64,000 nucleotides of DNA from Nannocystis pusilla (GTDB lineage Bacteria > Myxococcota_A > Polyangia > Nannocystales > Nannocystaceae): the NCBI RefSeq assembly GCF_026626665.1, contig NZ_JAPNKE010000002.1, forward strand, positions 3,945,168 to 4,009,167, written 5' to 3'. This document shows, piece by piece, positions 18,018 through 27,778 of this stretch. The notes beneath the pieces are model-generated. The model saw only the letters and a list, made by a program, of their open reading frames with translations. It did no database searches and was not told where the DNA came from. The position numbers and the translations under genes were made by a program. Numbering within the stretch: position 1 is the stretch's first letter; each line of letters starts with the position of its first letter.

Positions 18018-19655
18018 TCACCGCTTCGCGCCGACGTTCTTGCGCTGGAGCTCGATCGCCTCGAGGTCGCCGACCGCCTCGGCCTCGGCCAGCAGCCACT
18101 GGAACATCGGCCCCGACAGGCCGTACTCCTTGCGGTCGTTCCACAGCCACACCGCGTAGCCGCACACGTCGCGGTGGACCTGCGGGAACATCAGGTAGCG
18201 CAGCGCCATCCCGCCGAGCAGGACCGCCTCCTCGTAGCGGCGGCGGAACTGGTTCCACGCGCGCGACTCCTCGGCCGGCGGCAGGCGGCGGTCGGCGGCC
18301 GTGCGCGCGCGCAGCTCCTCCGAGCCGGTCTCGACCCCGCCGAGCAGCTCGGCCCGCAGCTCCTCCGCCGCCAGCGCGGCCGTGGGCACCTCGACCTCGA
18401 AGCTGTCGAGCGGCAGCTTCGCCGCGCGCGCCAGCTCGGCCAGCTCGCGCGCGACGACGCGGCGGATCGCCGCCAGCGCCTCCTCGGCGCGCGTCTGGGC
18501 GGTCAGCGCCGCGGCCCGCTGACGCATGCGCCGCTCCGCGGGCGCCCACGCGGCCTCCCACGCGCGACAGAGCTCCTGCATGCGCGTGGCCGACAGCCGC
18601 TGCTCGAGCTCCGTCGCCGGCTGCCCCGCGGTCCTCGGCCGCAGCGCCAGCCAGGTGGCGTGCAGCGCCTGGGCGTGGGCCACCGGGTCGTCGGCGTGGA
18701 TCGACGGATCGATCAAGGGCACGGTCGCCGGCGCCGGCGCGGGGGGCGGCGGCTTGCGCTGATGCAGCACCCGCGGCGCCGCGCGGGCCTGGTCGAGCAG
18801 CGGTCGCATGGCCTTTCGGCCAGGTGCGAGCAGCCACGAGACCCACAGGCCGAAGTCGGTCGGGTTGGGCTCGCCAGCCAGCGCCTCGCCGCGGATCCGC
18901 GCGGCCGCGCGGGCGAGGAAGCGGGTGTACGCGGTGGCCTGGCCCGGCTGCACGCCGCGGCGCATGACCGTGATCCAGTCGCCGCGCGCGGCGGCGTCGG
19001 CCACCAGCCAGTCGTTGGCGGCCCGCCGCGCAGCCTTCGGCGCGAAGTCGGGGTCGAAGCCGTCGACGCCGAGGAGGATGTCGCGCGCCCCGTCGCGGTC
19101 GCCGCGGCTGGCCGCGAGCAGCCCGGTCGCGACGATGCCGCCGAGCCCGGACTTGGCCCGCGCCTGGATCTTGCCCTCGAGCCAGCTCGCCAGCGCGACG
19201 TCGTGCGAGCGGTGCAGCAGCGCCAGCGCGGCCGCGACGACCTGCCCGCCCTCGCGCTCGCGCTCCCAGCCGGGGCGGGCCAGCAGCGCCAGCCAGTAGC
19301 TGGTGCGCACGAGTCCGGCCGCGATCACGGTGTGCCGCAGGACCGGCCACATCACCCCGCCGACCAGGTCGAGCAGCGCCATCACCCAGTTGCCGAGCGC
19401 GATGAGGAGGATGAGGCCGCCGAGCACGCTGCCGATCGCGTACGACTGGGCCACGAAGTCGGGGCCGCCGACGACGATCCCCAGCGCGAGCAGGGCGAAC
19501 ACCGGCCACGGCCCGGGACGACGCGCCCCTCGCCGGCGAGGGCTGACGCGGCGACCCGACGCGACGCGACGCCCCTCGCCCACGCGCGCGCGCGGCCACC
19601 CGAACATCACGGCCTCGCGCCGCGCGCTCCCCCCATTCGTGACGCGCTCCGTCAT
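18018..19655 (-). CDS. large membrane-anchored protein of the Hsp70/J-like operon
   Basis: 545 residues. An Arg-rich N-terminus (~1-45) precedes two or three transmembrane helices (about 48-66, 70-100 and near 110). The rest is a long, mostly helical, Ala/Arg/Leu-rich soluble region with TPR-like stretches (AALALLHRSHDVALASWLEGKIQARAKSGLGG, AARRAANDWLVADAAARGDW). No catalytic motif is seen. Its start overlaps the stop of the J-like gene by 4 bp, so translation is coupled. Last gene of a minus-strand run lipoprotein-Hsp70-J-like-this gene. It may anchor or feed the chaperone pair at the inner membrane; inferred from context only. Confidence 0.6.
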   Translation of the reverse strand: MTERVTNGGSARREAVMFGWPRARVGEGRRVASGRRVSPRRRGARRPGPWPVFALLALGIVVGGPDFVAQSYAIGSVLGGLILLIALGNWVMALLDLVGGVMWPVLRHTVIAAGLVRTSYWLALLARPGWEREREGGQVVAAALALLHRSHDVALASWLEGKIQARAKSGLGGIVATGLLAASRGDRDGARDILLGVDGFDPDFAPKAARRAANDWLVADAAARGDWITVMRRGVQPGQATAYTRFLARAAARIRGEALAGEPNPTDFGLWVSWLLAPGRKAMRPLLDQARAAPRVLHQRKPPPPAPAPATVPLIDPSIHADDPVAHAQALHATWLALRPRTAGQPATELEQRLSATRMQELCRAWEAAWAPAERRMRQRAAALTAQTRAEEALAAIRRVVARELAELARAAKLPLDSFEVEVPTAALAAEELRAELLGGVETGSEELRARTAADRRLPPAEESRAWNQFRRRYEEAVLLGGMALRYLMFPQVHRDVCGYAVWLWNDRKEYGLSGPMFQWLLAEAEAVGDLEAIELQRKNVGAKR

Positions 19656-20020
19656 GACCGCCTCCAGCCGAGCGCGGCGAACGCCTCGGCGAACGGGGCC
19701 GGCCCGGGGCCCTTCGTCTCGGGCGCCGGCGGCGGCTTCGGCGGGGCCGCGGGCGCCGGCAGGCTGGCCCAGAACTCGTGCGCCAGCCGCTTCTCGTGGT
19801 CGCGCAGGACCGCCATGGCGGCGCGCACCTTGTCCTCGGTGCGCGGGCGCGGCCCGAGCGGGCTCATGTACGTGGCGGCCGACTTGAGCTTGAGGCCGAG
19901 CATCCCGAGCAGCTTCTGGCCCTCGCGCTCGACGTCGAGCCGGCCGCAGTCGGGCCGCAGGCCGAGCACGTAGAACGGGTTGTCGGCCAACGCCTGAAAG
20001 TCGTCTGGCTTTTGCGACAT
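19652..20020 (-). CDS. J-domain-like protein without HPD motif
   Basis: 122 residues. The opening LADNPFYVLGLRPDCGRLDVEREGQKLLGMLGL, followed by RTEDKVRAAMAVLRDHEKRLAHEFWASL, follows the helix order of J-domains (NPFxxLGL ... L.D...R..Y/HE). The loop where HPD should sit reads SPLGPRPRTED, so the Hsp70-stimulating tripeptide is absent. A Pro-rich tail ends the protein. It lies between an Hsp70 (43 bp upstream) and the membrane protein (4-bp overlap). Its start codon is inside a 14-bp-family node (CATG 20018). It is probably a specialised partner or pseudo-J protein of the adjacent Hsp70. Confidence 0.6.
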   Translation of the reverse strand: MSQKPDDFQALADNPFYVLGLRPDCGRLDVEREGQKLLGMLGLKLKSAATYMSPLGPRPRTEDKVRAAMAVLRDHEKRLAHEFWASLPAPAAPPKPPPAPETKGPGPAPFAEAFAALGWRRS

Positions 20021-20063
20021 GGTGCTCTCGACAGGTCCTTCAAGACATGAGCGAAAGGTCAGC
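20018..20063. repeat. 14-bp hairpin family, four nodes bridging two genes
   Basis: CATG 20018 (contains the start of the J-like gene), CAGG 20032, CATG 20046 and CAGC 20060. The array fills the whole gap down to the Hsp70 stop at 20064. Confidence 0.85.
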
Positions 20064-22518
<2,455 letters not shown>

Positions 22519-22543
22519 CGCGGGCAAGTGTACCCGGGCGCTC

Positions 22544-23068
22544 TCAGCCTCGCAGCGGCGAGCGAGCGCGCCGGCGCAGAACTCGGTCGACCGTCACCCC
22601 GCCGGCCGCGCCGAGCCCGACCAGCGCGAACAGCAGCGGCAGATCGCCGGGGCGCCCCGCAGGCGGGCTCGGGGCCGCGCCACGCCAGGCGACCCGCACC
22701 CGCCCGGCGCTCCACGCCCCGCAGAGCTCGCCGACCAGCGCCGCCGCAGCGGCCTCGTCCCAGTCCGGCGGTCCCTGCCCGCTCACCACCACCGCGCCCG
22801 GATCGTCGACCCGCGGCAGGCGCACCTCGACCGCCAGCCCCTCGGCCCCGAGCGCCCGCAGGGCCGCGACCACCGCGTCCGCCAGCGCCAGCTCCTCTCG
22901 CGCGCGCTCGCCCGCGCGCGTGGGCACCAGCGCCGGATCGCCGAACAGCTCGCGCTTGCCGCGGACCCCGCGGACCTCGGGCGCCCGCGCCGGCTCGCAG
23001 GCGGACAGAGCTGCCCACAAGGACATGCTCCAGACGACATGTCTCCGTGAACCTGTCCTTCCGAACAT
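22544..23068 (-). CDS. SctJ/FliF (YscJ-PrgK)-like lipoprotein, short form
   Basis: 174 residues from ATG 23068 (a second in-frame ATG is at 23026). Basic residues and a hydrophobic run end in a lipobox (ALSAC). The mature N-terminus then matches the second ring-building domain of type III secretion SctJ and flagellar FliF: LFGDPALVPTRAGERAREEL, a helix, then a strand (LAVEVRLPRVDDPGAVVVSG) and a second helix-strand pair (ALVGELCGAW, RVRVAWRG). A C-terminal transmembrane helix (LPLLFALVGLGAAGG) and basic tail complete the SctJ layout. The first domain of normal SctJ (~240 residues in all) is missing. No other secretion gene is in the window. Most of its signal-peptide codons lie inside a 14-bp hairpin array. 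First gene of the Hsp70 operon. Confidence 0.55.
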   Translation of the reverse strand: MFGRTGSRRHVVWSMSLWAALSACEPARAPEVRGVRGKRELFGDPALVPTRAGERAREELALADAVVAALRALGAEGLAVEVRLPRVDDPGAVVVSGQGPPDWDEAAAAALVGELCGAWSAGRVRVAWRGAAPSPPAGRPGDLPLLFALVGLGAAGGVTVDRVLRRRARSPLRG

Positions 23069-23097
23069 GCCCAGGAGACCATGTCTTTTCCGCCAGG
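23010..23097. repeat. 14-bp hairpin family array, seven nodes
   Basis: GCTG 23010, CATG 23024 and 23038, CCTG 23052, CATG 23066 and 23080, CAGG 23094, all exactly 14 bp apart. The array covers the leader, start codon and signal peptide of the SctJ-like lipoprotein. Confidence 0.93.
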
Positions 23098-23318
23098 CGG
23101 CGATCCTCCGCGCAGCGCTCACGGCCCGGCCCCCGCGAAGCGCGTTCCCCCACGCACCTGGGCTGCACTCCGCGAGCGCGCCCCGGACCGGCAGCGGCGG
23201 GCCACGCTCGGGACCAGCATCCGATCGTCCGTATCGCCGCGAACGGCGAGCCGCGCCTGGAGGCGCGTCATCGCATCGCGGCGCGCCGTCCTTCGCCCGT
23301 CTGCCCCACACCGTCCGC

Positions 23319-24050
23319 TCACGGCCCCGCCTCCGGCGGTCGCGCCTCGGCCGCCAGCAGATCGGCCAGTCGTCGCAGCAGCCGCTGGTGTCGGCGGGAG
23401 ATCGTGCTGACGCTGGTGGCGAGGTCGGCCGCGACCTCGGTGAGCGTCAGGCCGCGCACGTAGACCGCGTCGATCAGCGCCCGCTCGTCGGGGTCGCAGC
23501 GCTCGACCAGCGCGCGCAGCGTCAGCCGGACCTCGGGGCCGAACGCGTCGTCGTCGTCGCTGGCGAACAGGCGCGACAGCACCGCCGCCGCGGTGACCTC
23601 GCGGACCAGCTCGGCCGCGTCGCCGAAGCGCTCGCCGATCCGCCGCGGATCGTCGCCGGGGCGCAGGCGGATCTCCGACAGCTCCTGCGTCACCTCGAGG
23701 GTGTTGAGGATCCGCCGCGCCCGCTTGTGGTCGGGGAAGGCGTTGCGGGCGGCGTCGATCATCGCCCCGCGGACCCGGTAGAACGCGAACGCCGCGAACG
23801 GCACGCCCGAGGCCGGGTCGTAGCGCAGCGCCGCGCGCGCCAGCGCCTCGTAGCCGGCGCTCTCACACTCGTCGGGCGCGATCCCGACGACGCGCCGCAG
23901 GCTGCGCGCGATGCCGGGCACCCGCGGCGCGAACGCCTCGACCCGCGCCCGCTGCTCGGGGCTGAGGCCGGGCCCCCGCGCGGGTTCGCGGGCGGCCGGC
24001 TCGCCGTCGTCGTCCGTGACGTTCGAGACCTCGTCGTGAGGCTGGTTCAT
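23319..24050 (-). CDS. RNA polymerase sigma factor, FliA/SigB-like layout
   Basis: 243 residues. Region 2 is present (SAGYEALARAALRYDPASGVPFAAFAFYRVRGAMIDAAR), matching the conserved fa.yA..RIrGam.D..R of sigma-70 group 3 factors. Region 4 ends the protein (DPDERALIDAVYVRGLTLTEVAADLATSVSTISRRHQRLLRRL). Region 3 is weak, and the N-terminus is an acidic/Pro leader. It lies 28 bp after a PilZ gene on the same strand and 250 bp before the lipoprotein-Hsp70 operon, which it might control; that is only a suggestion. Its start codon is 5 bp from a hairpin (24055-24072). Confidence 0.87.
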   Translation of the reverse strand: MNQPHDEVSNVTDDDGEPAAREPARGPGLSPEQRARVEAFAPRVPGIARSLRRVVGIAPDECESAGYEALARAALRYDPASGVPFAAFAFYRVRGAMIDAARNAFPDHKRARRILNTLEVTQELSEIRLRPGDDPRRIGERFGDAAELVREVTAAAVLSRLFASDDDDAFGPEVRLTLRALVERCDPDERALIDAVYVRGLTLTEVAADLATSVSTISRRHQRLLRRLADLLAAEARPPEAGP

Positions 24051-24078
24051 GGGACATGTCTTCGCGGACAGGGCCGGC

Positions 24079-24399
24079 TCAGGCGCCGGCGGCCTCCTGG
24101 CTGTCGAGGATGTGCTTGCGCAGCGCGCCCTTCTGCTCGTCGGTGATGTGGACGAAGCGGATCGCCATGTCCTCCTCGCCGCCGCGCACGACCATGCCGG
24201 TGAGCGGCAGGCTGGCCGAGAGCGTCGGGAAACTCAGCACCAGCGCGACCTGCTGCCCCGCCTCCTCCCACGCCGGGCCGACGAACTTGCAGCCGCCGAG
24301 GCTGAGGTCGTCGAGGGGGCGGGCCAGCACGACCTCGGAGCCGATGATGTCGGCGTGGGCGTGGATCCGCAGGCGGGGGTGGAAGCGGGCGTCCGTCAC
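24079..24399 (-). CDS. PilZ-domain protein (c-di-GMP receptor)
   Basis: 106 residues from GTG 24399, essentially one PilZ domain. Both c-di-GMP-binding elements are visible: the RxxxR motif (RFHPRLR) near the N-terminus and D-x-S-x-x-G (DDLSLGG) after the first strand pair. The barrel continues through VALVLSFPTLSASLPLTGMVVRGGEEDMAIRFVHITDEQ. PilZ proteins relay c-di-GMP to motility, exopolysaccharide or transcription targets. It is followed 28 bp later by a sigma factor gene, suggesting a cotranscribed pair. Confidence 0.9.
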   Translation of the reverse strand: MTDARFHPRLRIHAHADIIGSEVVLARPLDDLSLGGCKFVGPAWEEAGQQVALVLSFPTLSASLPLTGMVVRGGEEDMAIRFVHITDEQKGALRKHILDSQEAAGA

Positions 24400-24627
24400 C
24401 CTGCGATGATAGCCGCGCGCGCGCGAGCGACCTCGTCGCCCGCCGCGACACGCCGACGCGCGGCGCGGACGGCCCGTCACTCGCATGCGACGCGCTGGCA
24501 CGCCCCTCTCGCGCCCTGTGCCAATTGGCACGGAAGGCCCCCCGGCCGCGCTCCCGACGCGTGCGCTAAGTCCTTGTTCGCAGAAGCGAGTTTTACGAAC
24601 TGGCGCCCGTGGCCGCGTGCTTGCACA

Positions 24628-25155
24628 ATGCGCCTCGCTCGACCCATGCTCGGACGTTCCCTCGCTCTCGCACTCGCTGCCGTGCTCGCCGTGCCCACCG
24701 TCGCCGGCTGCAAGAACACCGCGATCATCCCCGGGACCGAGATCCCGGACACCCCCGACAACCGCGAGATCCTGCAGGTCATCGAACGCTTCCGGACCAG
24801 CTTCGTCCGTCAGGACCCGGCCGGCATCCTCGCCACCGCGCACCCGACCTACTACGACGAGTCCGGCACCGACGACCCCAGCGACGACATCGTCTACGAG
24901 GAGCTCGGCCCGATCCTCCGCCGCCGGATCGCCCAGCTCGAGTCGGTCCGCTTCACCATCGAGTACCTCGACGTCTACATGCGCCGCGACCGCGCCACCG
25001 TGAACGTGTGGATCGACGCGACCTTCCGCCTCAAGCCGATCCTCGGCGACGACGGCATGCCCCGCTTCCCCCCGCGCGTGGTCCCCAAGCAGGACTACGC
25101 CAAGTTCGAGCTGATCCGCGAGGGCGACTCCTGGCTGATCACGAAGGGCATCTGA
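24628..25155 (+). CDS. lipoprotein with NTF2-like fold
   Basis: 175 residues from ATG 24628, signal peptide ending in lipobox TVAGC. The mature part begins with a helix (NREILQVIERFRTSFVRQDPAGILATAHPTYYDE) and continues with strands (VRFTIEYLDVYMRRDRATVNVWIDATFRL, YAKFELIREGDSWLITKGI), the order of NTF2/SnoaL-like domains. No catalytic residues can be assigned. It is divergent from the PilZ gene with about 230 bp between. A seven-node hairpin array starts 6 bp after its stop. Confidence 0.7.
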   Translation: MRLARPMLGRSLALALAAVLAVPTVAGCKNTAIIPGTEIPDTPDNREILQVIERFRTSFVRQDPAGILATAHPTYYDESGTDDPSDDIVYEELGPILRRRIAQLESVRFTIEYLDVYMRRDRATVNVWIDATFRLKPILGDDGMPRFPPRVVPKQDYAKFELIREGDSWLITKGI

Positions 25156-25160
25156 GCCCG

Positions 25161-25248
25161 GCTGTCCGCGCGGGCAGGTCCCCGAGGACCTGCCCGTTCG
25201 CGCATGTCCGCTGAGGCATGTCCGGTGGGACATGGCCGCGAGGACCGG
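25161..25248. repeat. 14-bp hairpin family array, seven nodes
   Basis: GCTG 25161, CAGG 25175, CCTG 25189, CATG 25203, 25217 and 25231, CCGG 25245. It lies directly downstream of the NTF2-like lipoprotein, with convergent transcription on the other side. Confidence 0.93.
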
Positions 25249-25280
25249 TGCCGACTCGGCGCTCGAGCGGCCGCTCGGCG

Positions 25281-25460
25281 CGGCCCCGCTGCGGCCGCTG
25301 CCCACCGGCTCTTCTCGGCCTTCGCTGCGCACTCACCCGGCGTCCTGCTGCGAGCATGCAGGCGAGGAGCGGCCCCGCTGCGGCCACTGCCCACCGGCTC
25401 TTCTCGGCCTTCGCTTCGCACTCACCCGGCGCCCTGCTGCGAGCGCGCAGGCGAGGAGAC
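25281..25460. repeat. 89-bp tandem repeat, two copies
   Basis: Copies begin at 25281 and 25370 and are nearly identical over 89 bp. The period is close to the 90-bp array at 10021, but the sequence differs. No gene is recognised between 25156 and 25543. Confidence 0.8.
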
Positions 25461-25543
25461 AGCGCGTCGTCAGCCGCCACTGCCGTCGCCTCCGCCGCTC
25501 GCAGCCGGCGCCCTGCTGCGAGCCCGGCGAACTCGACGCGACG

Positions 25544-26179
25544 TCAGCCGCCGCTGCAGCCGCCGCCCGAGCAGCTCTTCTTGCACTTCGCGTCGCCCTC
25601 GCAGCCGCGGGTGCACGCGCCGCCCGAGCATGTCAGGTCGCAGTCGGAGCCGGCCTTGCAGGTCTGCGTGCTGGCCCCGCTGCAGGTGAACTTGCAGGTC
25701 GCGCCCTTCTCGCAGACCTGCGTGCAGTTGCCGCCGCCGCAGGTGTACTCGCAGTTGCCCGTGCTGCAAGTCTGGCGGCAGGCGCCGTCGTCGCAGTCCT
25801 TGCCGCCGGCCGCCGCGGGCTCGGCGTCGTCGTCGAGGTTGGTCGGGGCCACGATCACCCCGCCGCCCGGCAGCTTGATCGTCCCGTCGGCGCCGACCTC
25901 GACCTCGCCCGCCTTCACGCCCGCGGCCGAGACCTTGACGTCGCCGACCTCGGTGCCGCTGACGCTGACCTCGCCCGGCTTGACGGCCACGCCGATGGGA
26001 CCCGCCTTGATGTCGACCTCGCCATGCTTCACGTCCACGACGGCCGGGGGCGCTGCAGTCGTGGCCGGCGCTGCGGTCGCCGGAGCGGCGGCCTTCTGCT
26101 CGGCCTCGGCGGCGGGCTCTGAATCGCAGCCCATCCCGGACACCGCCACGATCGCGGCGAGAAACGAATATGCGCGCAT
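25544..26179 (-). CDS. lipoprotein with valine/glycine repeats and Cys-rich tail
   Basis: 211 residues. The start at ATG 26179 has AGGAG 8 bases upstream. Signal peptide and lipobox (VSGMGC) are followed by an Ala/Pro/Thr linker. A middle region (~50-120) has repeated short strand-like phrases (GEVDIKAGPIGVAVKPGEVSVSGTEVGDVKVSAAGVKAGEVEVG), resembling a beta-solenoid. The last ~75 residues hold 20 cysteines in CxxxCxxGxC patterns (CDDGACRQTC, CTQVCEKGATC). This Cys tail resembles proteins annotated as DUF3060-type or metal-binding, but I cannot assign a family. Surface exposure is likely. Confidence 0.68.
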   Translation of the reverse strand: MRAYSFLAAIVAVSGMGCDSEPAAEAEQKAAAPATAAPATTAAPPAVVDVKHGEVDIKAGPIGVAVKPGEVSVSGTEVGDVKVSAAGVKAGEVEVGADGTIKLPGGGVIVAPTNLDDDAEPAAAGGKDCDDGACRQTCSTGNCEYTCGGGNCTQVCEKGATCKFTCSGASTQTCKAGSDCDLTCSGGACTRGCEGDAKCKKSCSGGGCSGG

Positions 26180-26590
26180 CACTTGCACTCCTGTGAGCGC
26201 GACCCTACCACGCCGGGCGCGGCGCTCGCGGGCAAGCGGTTTCCTGTCCCTCGGGACAGGCCGTCGCAGCGAGTTCGACCGTGGCCTCCACGGCCAGGAC
26301 CGACCGGGGATCACTCCAAATCGACGCCGGACATCCACCGCCTCGACGCCTCGTCCACGCAGTTCTGCGCGACGTACCCGTCGAGCTCCGTGGTCCACCG
26401 GCCCCGCCGCCGTGCGACCGCGATGCTCGTCGACCCCCGCGGTCCCGCGCATCTGTGCGGCCCGTCGGGCAGCCGTTGCGATTCCGGTGTGACTCAAACG
26501 GCCCCGAATCGCCGTCGCCATGCCGGAGTGACTTCCACCGGCTCGGCGCGGTCTCCGGCCGCTCACCGGGCCGGCAACTCGTCGACGCCC
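26180..26590. other. 411-bp intergenic region
   Basis: Between two minus-strand genes. Contains one perfect hairpin of the 14-bp family (CCTG 26243 to CAGG 26257). No coding features recognised. The lipoprotein promoter should be near 26180-26230. Confidence 0.35.
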
Positions 26591-27664
26591 TCACGTGCGC
26601 GCGTCGACGCCCGGCAGCGCGCGGCAGGTGTCGAGGATCCACCGCTGCAGGGCCAGGTACGGCGACGCGTAGGCGACGTGCGAGCCGCCCTTGAGGTCCT
26701 GGTCGAGGCGCACCAGCGCCGCGTAGGCCGAGCGCAGGCGCGGCTCGCTGAACCCGCGCGCCTGCGCCTCGAGCCCGCGCACGAGGAACGGCGGCATCGG
26801 TCGCCTCGGCCACGCGGCCCGGGTTGACCTTGGCCGTGAAGATCAGGCGGATCTGCCGGGTCAGCATCGCCAGCACCTGCATCGACACGCCCGCGTCCTT
26901 CTCGCCCGCGGCGAACATGCGCGCCAGCACTGCGAGCGCGGTGTCGGCCTCGCCGCGGCCGACGGCGTCGGTGAGGTCGAAGATCTTCGCCTCGCGGGTG
27001 TGGGCGACGATCGCCTCGACGTCGGCGAGCCCGACCGGGGCGTCGCCCGCGTGCATCAGCGCCTGGTCGAGCGCGCCCAGCAATTCGCTGCGCCCGGTGC
27101 CGACGCTGGCGACCAGCGCCGCGGCGGCGTCGCGGGAGATCTTGCGGCCCTGCGCCTGCGCCTCGCCGATCACGAAGCCGACGGCGTCGTCGTCGCGCTT
27201 GTAGGCCTCGAACTTGTGGGCCCAGCCGCCCGTCTTGCAGGCGGTCACGAGCTTCGAGCGGCCGTCGATGCCGCCGCCGCTGATCACCAGCACGGTGCTC
27301 GGGCTCGGCGCCTTGATGTAGGCCGCGAGCGCGTCCATGGCCGCCGCGTTGGTGCCTCGGCCTCGGGCCCCTTGCCGAGGTCGTCGGGGTTGGCGAGCTC
27401 GACCAGCCGCCACTTGCTCATCATCGGGATCTGCGCGCAGGCCGACAGCACCGGCCCCGCCCCGGTGAGGTCGACGCCGTCGAAGCGCTCGTGGTTGAAG
27501 GCCGCCATCGCCTGCGCGGTGGGATCGTCGGGCGGGACCACGACCTTGCGCAGCGCCGTGACGACGGCGCGGATCGCCGCCGGTTCGTCGCCGTAGAGCA
27601 CGTACACCGGGTCGAGCTTGCCGGCGGCGATCGCCCGCTCGAGCGCGCGGACCTCGTCGCTCAT
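26591..27664 (-). CDS. holA: DNA polymerase III subunit delta (two frameshifts)
   Basis: About 357 residues in three frame segments joined near 27350 and 26795. The N-terminus has the HolA/RarA-like start (LDPVYVLYGDEPAAIRAVVTALRKVV), then the AAA-like domain (STVLVISGGGIDGRSKLVTACKTGG, GRKISRDAAAALVASVGTGRSELLGALDQALMHAG), then the helical clamp-loader collar domain (LARMFAAGEKDAGVSMQVLAMLTRQIRLIF ... FSEPRLRSAYAALVRLDQDLKGG). It is part of the clamp loader that opens the beta sliding clamp. As an essential gene it should be intact, so the shifts argue for sequencing error. ATG 27664 is chosen; an upstream in-frame extension is mostly hairpin repeat (CPEGQ, LSEGQ). Confidence 0.88.
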
Positions 27665-27666
27665 GG

Positions 27667-27774
27667 CCTGACCTTCGGACAGCCCACTCTGCCGAGGCTC
27701 GCTCATGACCTGTCCCTCCGGACAGCCCGCAGCGACGCGGCCATCGCTCGTCGCCACCTGTCCCTGCGGACAGC
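27667..27774. repeat. cluster of three 14-bp-family hairpins
   Basis: CCTG 27667/CAG 27680 (13 bp), CCTG 27709/CAGC 27723, CCTG 27757/CAGC 27771. The first is directly before the holA start codon, and the last ends 5 bp from the RlmD-type gene's stop. Confidence 0.75.
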
Positions 27775-27778
27775 TCGT

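Noticed and set aside
25161..25248. CRISPR or iteron origin made of the 14-bp units
   Set aside because: Spacing is too short for CRISPR, and the same pattern occurs at dozens of scattered loci including coding regions, unlike a replication origin.
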